Below are positions 1 through 7,429 of a stretch of DNA of 11,552 nucleotides, piece by piece. Position 1 is the first letter of the stretch. Each line of letters opens with the position of its first letter. The stretch is from an uncultured Caryophanales bacterium. Lineage in GTDB: Bacteria > Bacillota_I > Bacilli_A > RF39 > UBA660. Both the position numbers and the translations under genes were made by a program. The notes under the pieces were generated by a model, which saw only the letters and a program-made list of their open reading frames with translations, was not told where the DNA came from and ran no database searches. Location: positions 1 through 11,552 of the forward strand of contig CAMYXG010000029.1 of NCBI GenBank assembly GCA_947303225.1, written 5' to 3'.

Positions 1-84
1 AGTATATGCAAAAAATTAGTAATACTAGATATTTAGATGCTTAAAGTAGTAGTTTTATTTAAGTATATTTAAGGGGGTATTAAA
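1..84 (+). other. Upstream leader of the response regulator gene
   Basis: No gene can be assigned here. One + strand frame is open from the window edge to a TAA at about 42-44 and could be the tail of an upstream gene, but it is too short to judge. The stretch is very A/T-rich and I do not see a convincing -35/-10 pair. A strong ribosome binding site (AAGGGGG, 71-77) lies 7 nt before the ATG at 85 and fixes the start of the next gene. Confidence 0.4.
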
Positions 85-765
85 ATGAAAAATATACTAA
101 TAGCAGATAAGGATGAAAAAATTTTAAAGTAAGAAAGAAAGTATAAAAGGGTTATAAGGTAGATTGTTTTTATAATGTACTGCATGCTTATGAGATGATA
201 AAAAATAAAGAAATATGATTTAGCAATCCTAGATGGTGAACTTAATGGAATGAGTGGTTTTGAAATATGTCAAGAAGTTAAAAAAGTATCGGCTCTTCCT
301 ATAATTCTTAGTGAAAGGAGAAAAGATAAAGATATAGTTAAGGGATATAGAAATGGAGCAGATGATTACATAATAATGCCTTTTATTATAGATGAGCTAG
401 GAGAGAGAGTTAAGGCAAGAATAAATATGCATGAAAGTTTATTAGGGCTAAAACCTAGGTCTTATGATATAATAGAAAAAAGAAATATTAAAATAGATCA
501 TATGTCAAGAAGAGTATGGATTAATAATGAAGAGATATTTCCTAGAAGTAAAGAATTTGATCTTTTATTATTCTTTATTAATAATCCTAATAGGGCATTA
601 TCAAGAGAAGAAATATATGAATCAGTTTGGGAAGATGTTCCTTATGGAGATATTTCAACGGTAACAGTTCATATTAATAAATTAAGACAAAGAATAGGCG
701 AAAAAACAAATGGAGATGGACTTATAAATACGGTATGGTCAGTAGGATATAGACTTAATGTTTAA
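85..765 (+). pseudogene. OmpR/PhoB-family response regulator, N-terminus frameshifted as read
   Basis: Two-component transcription factor with a receiver domain followed by a winged-helix DNA-binding domain. The start MKNILIADKDEKIL at 85 follows a good ribosome binding site. The frame then breaks near 129, again around 141-150, and by one extra base near 211-213. It resumes as DLAILDGELNGMSGFEIC, which holds the expected phospho-acceptor Asp. The switch residue is Ser in IILSERRK. The invariant Lys before the Pro-Phe motif reads Met (IIMPF), which is unusual for a phosphorylation-competent receiver. The C-terminal domain (about 480-765) is complete, with PRSKEFDLLLFFINNP, TVTVHINKLRQRIG and the winged-helix end SVGYRL. 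No histidine kinase is visible nearby. Its stop overlaps the ribosome binding site of the next gene, so they are probably co-transcribed. Family assignment is firm; functionality is not. Confidence 0.85.
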
Positions 766-776
766 GGAGTAATTAA

Positions 777-1555
777 GTGATTACAAGTGCAAGTAGTGAA
801 AAAATAAATATATAAAAAAAATTATTAAATCTTCAGCCTTTAGAAAAGAAGAAAATAAGTTTGCAGTTGAGGGGATAAAGATTATATCTGAAATTGATCC
901 GTTACAAATTCTTGAAGTGTTTGTCAGTGATTCGTTTTTTAATTTGCTAAAAGCAGATAAGAAAATGCTAGATAATATTAATATAAATTCAACTAAAATA
1001 ACGATAGTCAAAAATGAAATATTCAGTAAAATATCAGATACTAAAACTCCACAGGGCATTATAGCCATAATAAAATGCAATACTACTTTCATTGATAATA
1101 TTATTAATAATAATCAAATAATACTTGCACTAGATACTATTCAAGATCTAGGTAATATGGGAACAATTATTAGAACATTTAATGCCCTAATAAAAGGTTC
1201 TATTATAATTTCTAATACAAGTGTTGATATTTATAATCCAAAAGTAATAAGAGCTTCTGCAGGGTCTATTTTTAGAGATAATATTTATATTAGCGATGAT
1301 TTAAAAAGAGATTTATTATTATTAAAGAATAAAAATTATAAGATATATTCTACTGTTGTCTATGATAGCGTGAACATAGAAGATGTAGAATATGATAATA
1401 AGATCTGCATATTTATAGGAAATGAAGGAAAAGGTGTAGATCAGGAAATTATAGATAATAATATTCACATAAAAATTAATGATAGAGTAGAGTCTTTAAA
1501 TGCTTCAGTTGCAGCATCTATTGTTATGTATGAGGTTAGGAATAGGATTTTATAA
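777..1555 (+). pseudogene. SpoU/TrmH-family RNA 2'-O-ribose methyltransferase, one frameshift as read
   Basis: S-adenosylmethionine-dependent methyltransferase of the SPOUT trefoil-knot class, acting on tRNA or rRNA ribose 2'-OH. All three SpoU motifs are present: motif 1 LGNMGTIIRT, motif 2 IFIGNEGKGV and motif 3 ESLNASVAASIVMYE near the C-terminus. The N-terminus is best read from GTG 777, preceded by AAGGAG (764-769) with a 7-nt spacer, giving MITSASSEKI and then, after a missing base near 807, a substrate-binding region containing KFAVEGIKII. Restored length is about 259 aa, normal for the RlmB/YsgA-like group. The target nucleotide cannot be read from sequence. Starting at 917 would remove the conserved N-terminal region, so I reject that start. 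It sits 11 nt after the response regulator and 2 nt before the next gene. Confidence 0.88.
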
Positions 1556-1557
1556 TT

Positions 1558-1899
1558 ATGAAAAGTGAAAATAATGTATTATGCGTATCTAATTCGTATT
1601 TAAAAAAATATTATTTTAATCCTATCTTTGATAGCATCCCTAGTTTAGTCAAAGATGAGTTAAAGAGTTTATGTGTGTTATTTACTGAAGATGTAGGTGG
1701 TGTTTTAATGTTTAAATATAACCACAATTTAAAACTAGAAATTATGTCATACATGCTTGATAATGATATATACTATGACGAAGTAGATGCACTTTTAAAA
1801 ATAAAGAAAATAAAAAATGAAAAAAGTGAATTGATAAGGTATTTAGAAAAATATTATAAATTAGTTATAAAAGGAGAAAATGATGTTACTAGCAATTGA
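1558..1899 (+). CDS. Conserved hypothetical protein, DUF6145-like
   Basis: Uninterrupted 113-aa protein, one of the few intact reading frames here. It has no signal peptide or membrane segment. The N-terminal half holds LCVSNSYLKKYYFNP and a central LCVLFTEDVGGVLMF block; the C-terminal third is charged and probably helical (KKIKNEKSELIRYLEKYYK). From memory this resembles the clostridial family DUF6145, of unknown function; I could not check it. It starts 2 nt after the methyltransferase stop with only a weak AGGA-type ribosome binding site, and its last 20 nt overlap coaX, suggesting translational coupling. No function is claimed. Confidence 0.72.
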   Translation: MKSENNVLCVSNSYLKKYYFNPIFDSIPSLVKDELKSLCVLFTEDVGGVLMFKYNHNLKLEIMSYMLDNDIYYDEVDALLKIKKIKNEKSELIRYLEKYYKLVIKGENDVTSN

Positions 1900-2642
1900 T
1901 ATTGGCAACACAAATATAGTTTTTGGAGTTTTTAATGAAAAAGATATTATTTATAATTTTAGGATTACTACTAAAACGCCTAGAACCTCAGATGAATATG
2001 GAATAATAATTACCCAAATACTCGCATCTTATGAAAGAGACTCTAATATGATTAAAAAAGCAATAATTTCTAGTGTTGTGCCTGGGATAATGCATTCTTT
2101 TAATAGTGCGATTATAAAATATTTTAACATTATACCAGTAGTTGTAACTCATTTACAAAAACCGGAATTAAACTTAAAGTCCCTAATCCAAAAGAAATTG
2201 GAAGTGATAGAATAGTTGATTGTGCTAGTGCATATGTTAAGTATAAAAGCGCAGTTATTGTCTGTGACTTTGGGACGCAACTACTTATGACCTAGTTAAT
2301 AATGAGGGAGAGTTTATTAGTGGAATAATATGTATCGGGATTAGAAGTGCAGCAAATGCATTTAATACACAAACATCTAAATTGCCAGATTTTAATATTA
2401 TTAAACCTAGTTCAATTCTTGCAAATGATACAATTTCATCACTTCAATCTGGTTTTTTTTATGGAGTTATAGGACAAAGTGAATATATAATTAAAAAAAT
2501 AAAAGAAGAAAGTAAACTTAAAAATGTAAGAGTAATAGCTACAGGAGGTCTTGGAAGAATTATTTTCGATGAAACTAATTTGATAGATGAATATGATAAA
2601 GATTTAACGCTAAAATGTTTATATTATATTAGTAAGCTTTAA
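1880..2642 (+). pseudogene. coaX: Type III pantothenate kinase (CoaX), two frameshifts as read
   Basis: Phosphorylates pantothenate in the first committed step of coenzyme A synthesis; cytosolic, acetate-kinase (ASKHA) fold. AAGGAG at 1871-1876 serves either of two adjacent ATGs (1880 or 1883, the latter better spaced). Visible motifs are the phosphate loop DIGNTN, the catalytic-Asp block EIGSDRIVDCASA, the cation-site block DFGTATTYDLV (after repair) and the C-terminal ATGGLGRIIFDET with DLTLKCLYYI. The frame is lost by one missing A in the run at 2157-2161 (KTGIKLKV follows) and by one missing base near 2276. Restored length is about 254 aa, normal for CoaX. Two usually conserved glycine/proline spots look altered: THLQ where GPG-x is expected before KTG, and CIG where a Pro-Gly is expected. 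The stop is natural-looking and sits directly at the phage junction. Confidence 0.92.
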
Positions 2643-4756
2643 TATTAATTTGCCAAATCCCTTTATTTTATCTAATACCCAATCCTTAGCATTATTAATA
2701 CCATTCCACAATCCTTTTACTAAGTTTTTATCAATATCTAGCATTCCTGATATTCCATTTGTAATTCCTTCTTTTACTTTACCTAAGAAATCACCACCTA
2801 TAGATATCATTTTTCCAAAATAATTTTTTATTCCATTTAATAACGAACTTATTTCTTTGATATCAATTGTGGAATAGCTTTTATTAAACCTTCTGCTAAT
2901 TTAACTATAAGTGTTATTCCCATTTCTATTAGTTTAGGTAGATTATTAACGATAGCATTTATTAATTTATCTATTATAACTGGTATTTTATCTATTAATT
3001 GTGGTAATGCTGCAATTAACCCATCAGCCAATCCTATTATCAACTGAATACCAGCATCTATTATTAAATCAATATTATCTAATAATGTTTCTACCATTAA
3101 AACTACATCAGACACTGTCTGTGGAATTAGTGTTTGATAATGATTGAGCAATTCCTGTTATTAGTGATACTATCACTTGTATACCTGCTTGAAGTATTTG
3201 TGGTAACATTCCAATTAATGCATTTAAAACTGTTTGTATGATCTGATTTACACTAGCCATTAGACTTCCAATATTATTTGTTATTCCTGATACTAAATTT
3301 TGAATTAAATTCACTCCCATATCTAATACTTTTGGTAATAATGTATCTGCTAGGCTTAATATCAATTTTACTATTCCATCAAGTGCTATTTCTATTCTTG
3401 GAAGTATGTTATCAGCCATTGTCATAATACTTTCTACAAAATTATTTATTAATTCTTCAAAATTAGCATTATCATCTGCAACACCTGTTATTAGATTTGT
3501 CCAAGCTGATTTCATTGAATTAACTTATCCTGATATTGTAGAACTTGCCTCTTTGGCTGTTGTTCCTGTTATTCCAAGCTCACCCTGTATTACATGAATT
3601 GTTTGATATACATCGTTCAGACTTTTTATATCATATTTTACCTCACTGATTTTAGTTGTATCAGCTAAGAGTCTTTCCATTTCTGTTTTTATACCACCAT
3701 ATCCAAGCTTTCAATTATCTAACATTGTATAATTTTACTTTGCAAATCCTTGATAGGCACTTTGGATCATACTCATATCTGTACCCATCTTATTTGCATT
3801 ATCTGCCATATCTATAATAGCCATATCTGTTGACTTAACAGTATCACCATTTAAACTTTGAAACAAACTTGCAGAGAAACTTGTTACTGTGCTCATGATT
3901 CATTTGCACTTAGTCCAGCTGTTTTATAAGCATTATTAGCGTATTCTGATACTACATTTGCACTATCTTTAAATAGTGTTTCTACACCACCTATCAATTG
4001 CTCGTATTCAGCATATTGGTTTATTACTTGTTTTCCTAAATCAATTAACCATATAGCAACTGATTTCATTGCACCAACTAATCCTTTAATTCCAGCAATA
4101 ATTCCTTCACTTATTAAATTACCTTTTATCAAATCTCCTAATGTTATCGTTTCTTTTCCTGCTTGCTTTTCTGAATCTTTAAAATCTTCTACTGACTTGG
4201 AAGCATCATCCATACCTTTTTCGGTCTTATCGATAATTTCATTATTATTTTTTAATTCTTTAGTCATTTTTACAACTTCAGCTTCAGCATTATTCATTTG
4301 AGTTTGATATTTATTTATAGATAACTTGTTTTTCTCGTATTGTGATTCACTATCTGATAATTCTCTAGATAAACTAGCTACTACTTTTTCTTGAGCTTTT
4401 ATTTCATCTATTGTTGATGATGTACTTGACTTTAATTCTTGTAATTTCTTTTTTTCATTTTCTAGCCTCATTGTTAATTCAATTAGACTAGCACCATTTT
4501 TATCTTGTTGAACTTTAAAATCTTCTAATGCAGATTTATAGATATCAACTTTCTTTTTTCCTTCTTCTATTTGTTTATTTAGAACATTATTACGAGAAGT
4601 TAATGCTTGAATAGACTTATCATTTGAAGAATATTGGGCTGATACTAATTTCATTTCACTAGACATCACTGTTAAATTACTTGTTATTGTTTTTAAGGCA
4701 TTTGTATATTCACTTTCGCCTTTTAATTTGATTGATCCACCGAATGAATTTGCCAT
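2619..4756 (-). pseudogene. Phage tail tape measure protein, C-terminally truncated and multiply interrupted
   Basis: Scaffold that sets tail length in siphoviruses. The ATG at 4756 follows GGGAGG (about 4763-4768). Residues 1-200 are a Lys/Glu-rich coiled coil (MANSFGGSIKLKGESEY start), followed by a hydrophobic segment (IAGIKGLVGAMKSVAIWLI), the typical LSANE block, DMADNANKMG, and YGG near 3690-3700. The C-terminal third (about 2850-3500) consists of hydrophobic helical repeats such as LPQLIDKIPVIIDKL and LPKLIEMGITLIVKL. Interruptions: missing bases near 3897, 3137 and 2858, and in-frame stops at 3735-3737 (TAA for Gln), 3711-3713 (TGA for Leu) and 3525-3527 (TAA for Ser). About 705 residues can be reconstructed. 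The usual Phe-Gly-Ile/Ser-Pro-Ser end region is absent because the gene is cut at the junction. Confidence 0.9.
2630..2660. other. Abrupt chromosome/prophage junction
   Basis: The coaX stop codon (2640-2642) and the truncated phage tape measure meet with no intergenic DNA. Recognisable phage homology on the - strand ends around KIKGFGK (about 2650), and that reading frame then runs antisense into coaX to a chance stop at 2619. No terminator hairpin, attachment-site repeat, tRNA or integrase is visible, which is not how an intact prophage end normally looks. It may be a deletion end point, a recombination scar or an assembly join. Confidence 0.6.
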
Positions 4757-4770
4757 ACATTACCTCCCAT

Positions 4771-4995
4771 CTACTTTATCCATTCATCATTCTCCATATT
4801 TATTTCTTCAAGTCTTCTATATGTAATATTTGATACTGTGAAGTCATAATAGTTTTGATAATGATAGTAAAGATTTTTAAAAGTTCTATAAGTTAATCTC
4901 CCTAATTCTTTTTATTGTAATCAAAGTAGTTTTATTCCTACAAATAAAATCCACGAGAAGTCAATCTTATCTGATTCACCTTCGTGGACTATTCG
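4771..4995 (-). CDS. Tail assembly chaperone, -1 frameshift extension (gpGT-like)
   Basis: C-terminal extension made by ribosomes that slip -1 at the end of the preceding chaperone frame. Reading in the -1 phase from the slippery site gives RIVHEGESDKIDFSWILFVG, then, after a compensating extra T and missing A around 4906-4928, DYNKKELGRLTYRTFKNLYY and a tail ending ENDEWIK with TAG at 4771-4773. It adds about 74 residues, giving a fusion of about 189 aa. There is no start codon or ribosome binding site of its own at the beginning, which fits translation only by frameshifting. It lies directly before the tape measure, the position of G/GT pairs in lambda-like and many Firmicutes phages, where the fusion is thought to bind the tape measure during tail assembly. 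Confidence 0.72.
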
Positions 4996-5001
4996 TTTTT
5001 T
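4950..5001 (-). promoter_or_regulatory. Programmed -1 ribosomal frameshift site with stimulatory hairpin
   Basis: On the - strand the heptamer A AAA AAC (5001-4995) lies in phase with codons CCA AAA AAC. It is followed by a 6-nt spacer (4994-4989) that contains the zero-frame TAG, then a hairpin from 4988 to 4950. The hairpin has a 7-bp outer stem (TCCACGA/TCGTGGA), a bulged C, 4 bp (one G-U), a G-G mismatch, 4 bp (AATC/GATT) and a 6-nt loop. The -1 frame is open beyond it. Slippery sequence, spacing and hairpin all match the canonical arrangement. The in-phase reading relies on one base missing upstream (T run 5044-5048). Confidence 0.75.
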
Positions 5002-5338
5002 GGATGTTCATCCTTAACACTTTCTGTTATAGCTTTATTAAGCTTTTTACTGATTTCTTAATACCATCTTTTGTTATTATTCTTCCAACTTGTTTTGTTG
5101 TTAGTAATGGTTTATTAAGACCAAGCTCATCATTCTCAATATCGATGGCTTCATTTATCATTTCAGTAAAATCAAATATTAAAGCCTTTGCATTTGGCTC
5201 ACCATTTTTGTTATCTATTAATTTTCCCCATTTTTGTACTGATCCATATTTTGCTTGAATTGATTCCATTACATTAAGGTTAAATATCAATGAATATTTA
5301 TTATCATCGACTTCAAATGTGAACTTGTAATCTTTCAT
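4989..5338 (-). pseudogene. Phage tail assembly chaperone (gpG-like), one frameshift near its end as read
   Basis: Zero-frame member of the tail chaperone pair, thought to coat the tape measure while the tail tube polymerises. ATG at 5338 follows AGGAGGA, right after the major tail protein stop. The protein begins MKDYKFTFEVDDNKYSLIFN and has the small mixed alpha/beta make-up usual for this class; no catalytic motif is expected. As read it stops early at 5027. Restoring one A in the run at 5044-5048 continues it as LNKAITESVKDEHPKNE to TAG at 4989-4991, about 116 aa, and brings the slippery heptamer into phase. Position between major tail protein and tape measure is the main support. Confidence 0.78.
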
Positions 5339-5341
5339 TTA

Positions 5342-5885
5342 TTATTCTCCTCCTGCTAATAATCCTTCTAGATATGAAAGTGCTTCTGTGTGAGTTGTAA
5401 ATGTTTTTGATTTTGACCAAGTTCCATCTTGAAGTTTCATAACTGTTCCTTCTAATGACGGAGTTGTAAATTCAATTGACTCACCTTTTGTTTTCTCATC
5501 AGGCAATGATTATTTAAATTTAACTTTATTTAAAAACTCTACTTTATATGAATAAGCTCCATTTACTACTTTAGTTATAATTCTTCCAAATCCAATGTAA
5601 GGTGAGTATCTGTATCTTTTCTTACTATCTCACCATCTACAATTGTATGATCTGTAAGATTTGCTATTGTTTCATCATCATCTTCATCAAAAGTGATAGT
5701 TACTGTTCCTTTCTTTACTGAATAATCTGATTCAGCCAAGCCATCATCAGCATATAATTCTGTTGAATTTAAATCTAATGAAACCTTACAATCGATCACT
5801 TTTCCCAATGATAAAGGTTCACCATATGTTTCAGTTTCATCATTAAAGATTCCATATCTAAAATTGTTTAATCCAATTCTTGCAT
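5342..5885 (-). pseudogene. Major tail protein (phi13-type tail tube subunit), interrupted
   Basis: Subunit of the tail tube. The true N-terminus is most likely MARIGLNNFRYGIF: the ATG at 5885 is followed by CA where GCA is expected, so one G is missing. This start lies 2 nt after the upstream stop, with GAGAGGA about 10 nt before it. Family features are VSLDLNSTELYADD, a beta-rich middle with VTITFDED, the SPYIGFGRI block (after a missing base near 5605) and a C-terminal TKGESIEFTTPSLEGTVM. An in-frame TAA at 5510-5512 probably replaces GAA. Restored length is about 181 aa. Translation from the more upstream ATG at 5910 is unlikely because it lacks the family N-terminus and would overlap the previous gene. 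Confidence 0.85.
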
Positions 5886-5887
5886 AA

Positions 5888-6223
5888 TTATCTAATCCTC
5901 TCTTTCTCATATTCTATGGTTTTATGATAGAGTCCTGTATCTTCTTCATACATATCTGGACTACTACCAACTCTTATAAAATTATTTTGTATCATTATTG
6001 CTTCAACTTTATCTTCTAAATCTAAATAATTGCCATCACTAAATATATCTATATCTACATTTGCTATGCTTGATACTTCTTTATCATCAGCAACTATACC
6101 TGGTCTATCATCTATAAATGAATAAGTAATATATTTCTTTTCTTTTCCTACATATCTTATAAATTCAACTGGAACTTCAAAATCTTCAAATATAGACTTT
6201 ATTAATAAATAATCATTCTTCAT
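5888..6223 (-). CDS. Tail terminator/completion-like protein
   Basis: Intact 111-aa protein located between the gp10-type protein and the major tail protein, the slot normally held by the tail terminator (DUF3168-like or related) that caps the tail tube and joins it to the head. Composition is acidic and beta-rich, with YITYSFIDDRPGIVADDKE and IDIFSDGNYLDLEDKVEAIM, a pattern I associate with that family. It begins with ATG at 6223 inside the end of the upstream gene (11-nt overlap) behind AGGAGGA about 8 nt away. No catalytic residues are seen. The assignment rests on position and general resemblance. Confidence 0.62.
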   Translation of the reverse strand: MKNDYLLIKSIFEDFEVPVEFIRYVGKEKKYITYSFIDDRPGIVADDKEVSSIANVDIDIFSDGNYLDLEDKVEAIMIQNNFIRVGSSPDMYEEDTGLYHKTIEYEKERIR

Positions 6224-6623
6224 CTATATATTCCTCCTGTACTTTAAGCATTGAAGTTTCAATCTCACTTTTATTATTAAATGCTTTTCTAAAAAATGGC
6301 TTTTTCTTTTCTCCACGACTTGTACCATATTCTCTAGCTAATGCTATTAATGGTATCGGTATTCCTTTTTCGTTATATCCATAGAACCCAACTTTTGTAT
6401 TTATTCCATCTTCGCTTTTTATTTTATATGTTCTTGATATTCTTAATCCTTTTTTTAAACTATCAGTTGATTTAAAACTTGATTTCATATTATTAACAAC
6501 ATTCTTATAAACCACTTCAGCTCCTGCTTTTGTCATTCGACCAAACATCTCATCTGTATTATTGGAAATTGTTTTCAAATTATTAATCAAGTCTTCAGGT
6601 AATTCGAGATTGAATCCAGCCAT
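6213..6623 (-). CDS. HK97 gp10-like tail component
   Basis: Intact 136-aa protein of the HK97-gp10 family (putative tail completion or neck component). The N-terminal half is helical and polar (LPEDLINNLKTISNN; AGAEVVYKNVVNNMKSSF). The diagnostic C-terminal block is ALAREYGTSRGEKKKPFFRK, matching the family's EYGTS-x-x-x-x-PFxRPA-type signature. The start ATG at 6623 overlaps the upstream stop by one base (TAATG), the usual sign of translational coupling, and the end overlaps the next gene. Confidence 0.82.
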   Translation of the reverse strand: MAGFNLELPEDLINNLKTISNNTDEMFGRMTKAGAEVVYKNVVNNMKSSFKSTDSLKKGLRISRTYKIKSEDGINTKVGFYGYNEKGIPIPLIALAREYGTSRGEKKKPFFRKAFNNKSEIETSMLKVQEEYIDEE

Positions 6624-6948
6624 TATTTAGTTACCTCTTTCGCTTGTATTTCAAGCTCTACATTTTCTTCATCTATATTATTTAGATACTCTATCGTATA
6701 TTTTTTTTCATTAAATTCTATTATCATTTCACGAGTTATTTTCACTTTAGGATATCTTATTGTGAAGTTTATATATGCTTTTTCAAAATCAGTATTGTTT
6801 GCAATCAATGTAAAACCTTTAGTTGTTTTAACATTTGCCCAAGTAATAAGAAGAAGAATTTTTTTTCATTTTTAAATCCACTAGCATCTTCTATCTTTTC
6901 TACCTGGTATATAGATATTTTTTTATTATACTTACCTGCATTTAACAT
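6623..6948 (-). pseudogene. Head closure (head-tail joining) protein, one frameshift as read
   Basis: Small neck protein of the phage head-tail joining family, which closes the connector after DNA packaging. It begins MLNAGKYNKKISIYQVEKIE at 6948, overlapping the connector gene's stop. One A is missing in the 8-base A run (T run 6859-6866 on the + strand). After repair it reads on as TWANVKTTKGF and the C-terminal ITREMIIEFNEKKYTIEYL with ENVELEIQAKEV, typical of the family's final beta strands. Restored length is about 108 aa, normal. As read, only the last 61 residues would be made. Confidence 0.72.
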
Positions 6949-7229
6949 ACATTCTCAATTCTACACATACCAATAACACCTTCCACTACTTTATTCAAAT
7001 TTGTATTATCAACATATAAAGTACGATTGTCATACATGTCTTGGCATAAAATAAAAATGACTATAACAAAGTCATCAAATTCATCCAAGTCTTCTACTCC
7101 TGTATTTTCTTTTAGTTAAGCTTTAGCTATTTTTATTAAGTTGTTGAGCAAAGATATATCTTCTGCACTTATCTCTGTTAGCCTAATATATTCTGCTATA
7201 TTTTGATAAGTGATTTGACTAACTTTCAT
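6942..7229 (-). pseudogene. Head-tail connector protein (gp6-like), one in-frame stop
   Basis: Ring protein that sits under the portal and links it to the tail; helical, of the phage connector/gp6-like family. Frame runs from ATG 7229 (MKVSQITYQNIAEYIRL, then EDISLLNNLIKIAKA) to TAA at 6942-6944, 95 codons. The second half contains DDFVIVIFILCQDMYDN followed by RTLYVD, characteristic of these connectors. A TAA at 7116-7118 interrupts it where a Tyr codon (TAT) is expected. No indel is needed. A GGAGGTG ribosome binding site lies just upstream. It would be easy to miss because the two halves are each very short. Confidence 0.7.
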
Positions 7230-7241
7230 TAGCTACACCTC

Positions 7242-7418
7242 CTATTCTGGAGTTTCTTCTTTTACCTTTTTTGTAGTTTCTTTCTTTGGTTTATTATCTA
7301 CTGATTCAATATATCCAGCTTCTAATAAATCTTTAGCTATTTCTTGATTCTCAATATTAATTGTTTGTCCTTTATAAGCAGATACTAATCCACTAAATGT
7401 TACTAATGCCTTATACAT
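7242..7418 (-). CDS. Small phage protein of unknown function (58 aa)
   Basis: Intact short frame between major capsid and connector. It starts MYKALVTFSGLVSAYKGQ with AAGGTG about 9 nt before the ATG, continues with IENQEIAKDLLEAGYIESVD, and ends in a Lys/Glu/Thr-rich tail. Small proteins with a similar opening and a Lys/Glu-rich tail are common right after the capsid gene in Firmicutes siphoviruses, usually annotated as hypothetical or head protein. There is no membrane segment or known motif, so I give no function. The stop TAG (7242-7244) overlaps the ribosome binding site of the connector gene. Confidence 0.7.
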   Translation of the reverse strand: MYKALVTFSGLVSAYKGQTINIENQEIAKDLLEAGYIESVDNKPKKETTKKVKEETPE

Positions 7419-7429
7419 TATTAATCACC

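Noticed and set aside
781..1092. Hydrophobic - strand frame opposite the methyltransferase N-terminus
   Set aside because: Antisense to conserved methyltransferase sequence; the hydrophobicity follows from A/T-rich codons read in reverse.
2634..2639. HindIII site (AAGCTT) exactly at the host/phage junction, hinting at a cloning or ligation chimera
   Set aside because: I see about five AAGCTT sites in the window, close to chance for this base composition, so the coincidence carries little weight.
2849..4756. Tape measure pieces as several separate genes
   Set aside because: Each break is repaired by one base or one codon change and homology-like sequence continues across it; the internal pieces lack ribosome binding sites.
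4906..4928. Second programmed frameshift in the chaperone extension
   Set aside because: There is an extra T and a missing A only a few codons apart, in and near a homopolymer, and they cancel out; there is no slippery heptamer, so it looks like error rather than recoding.
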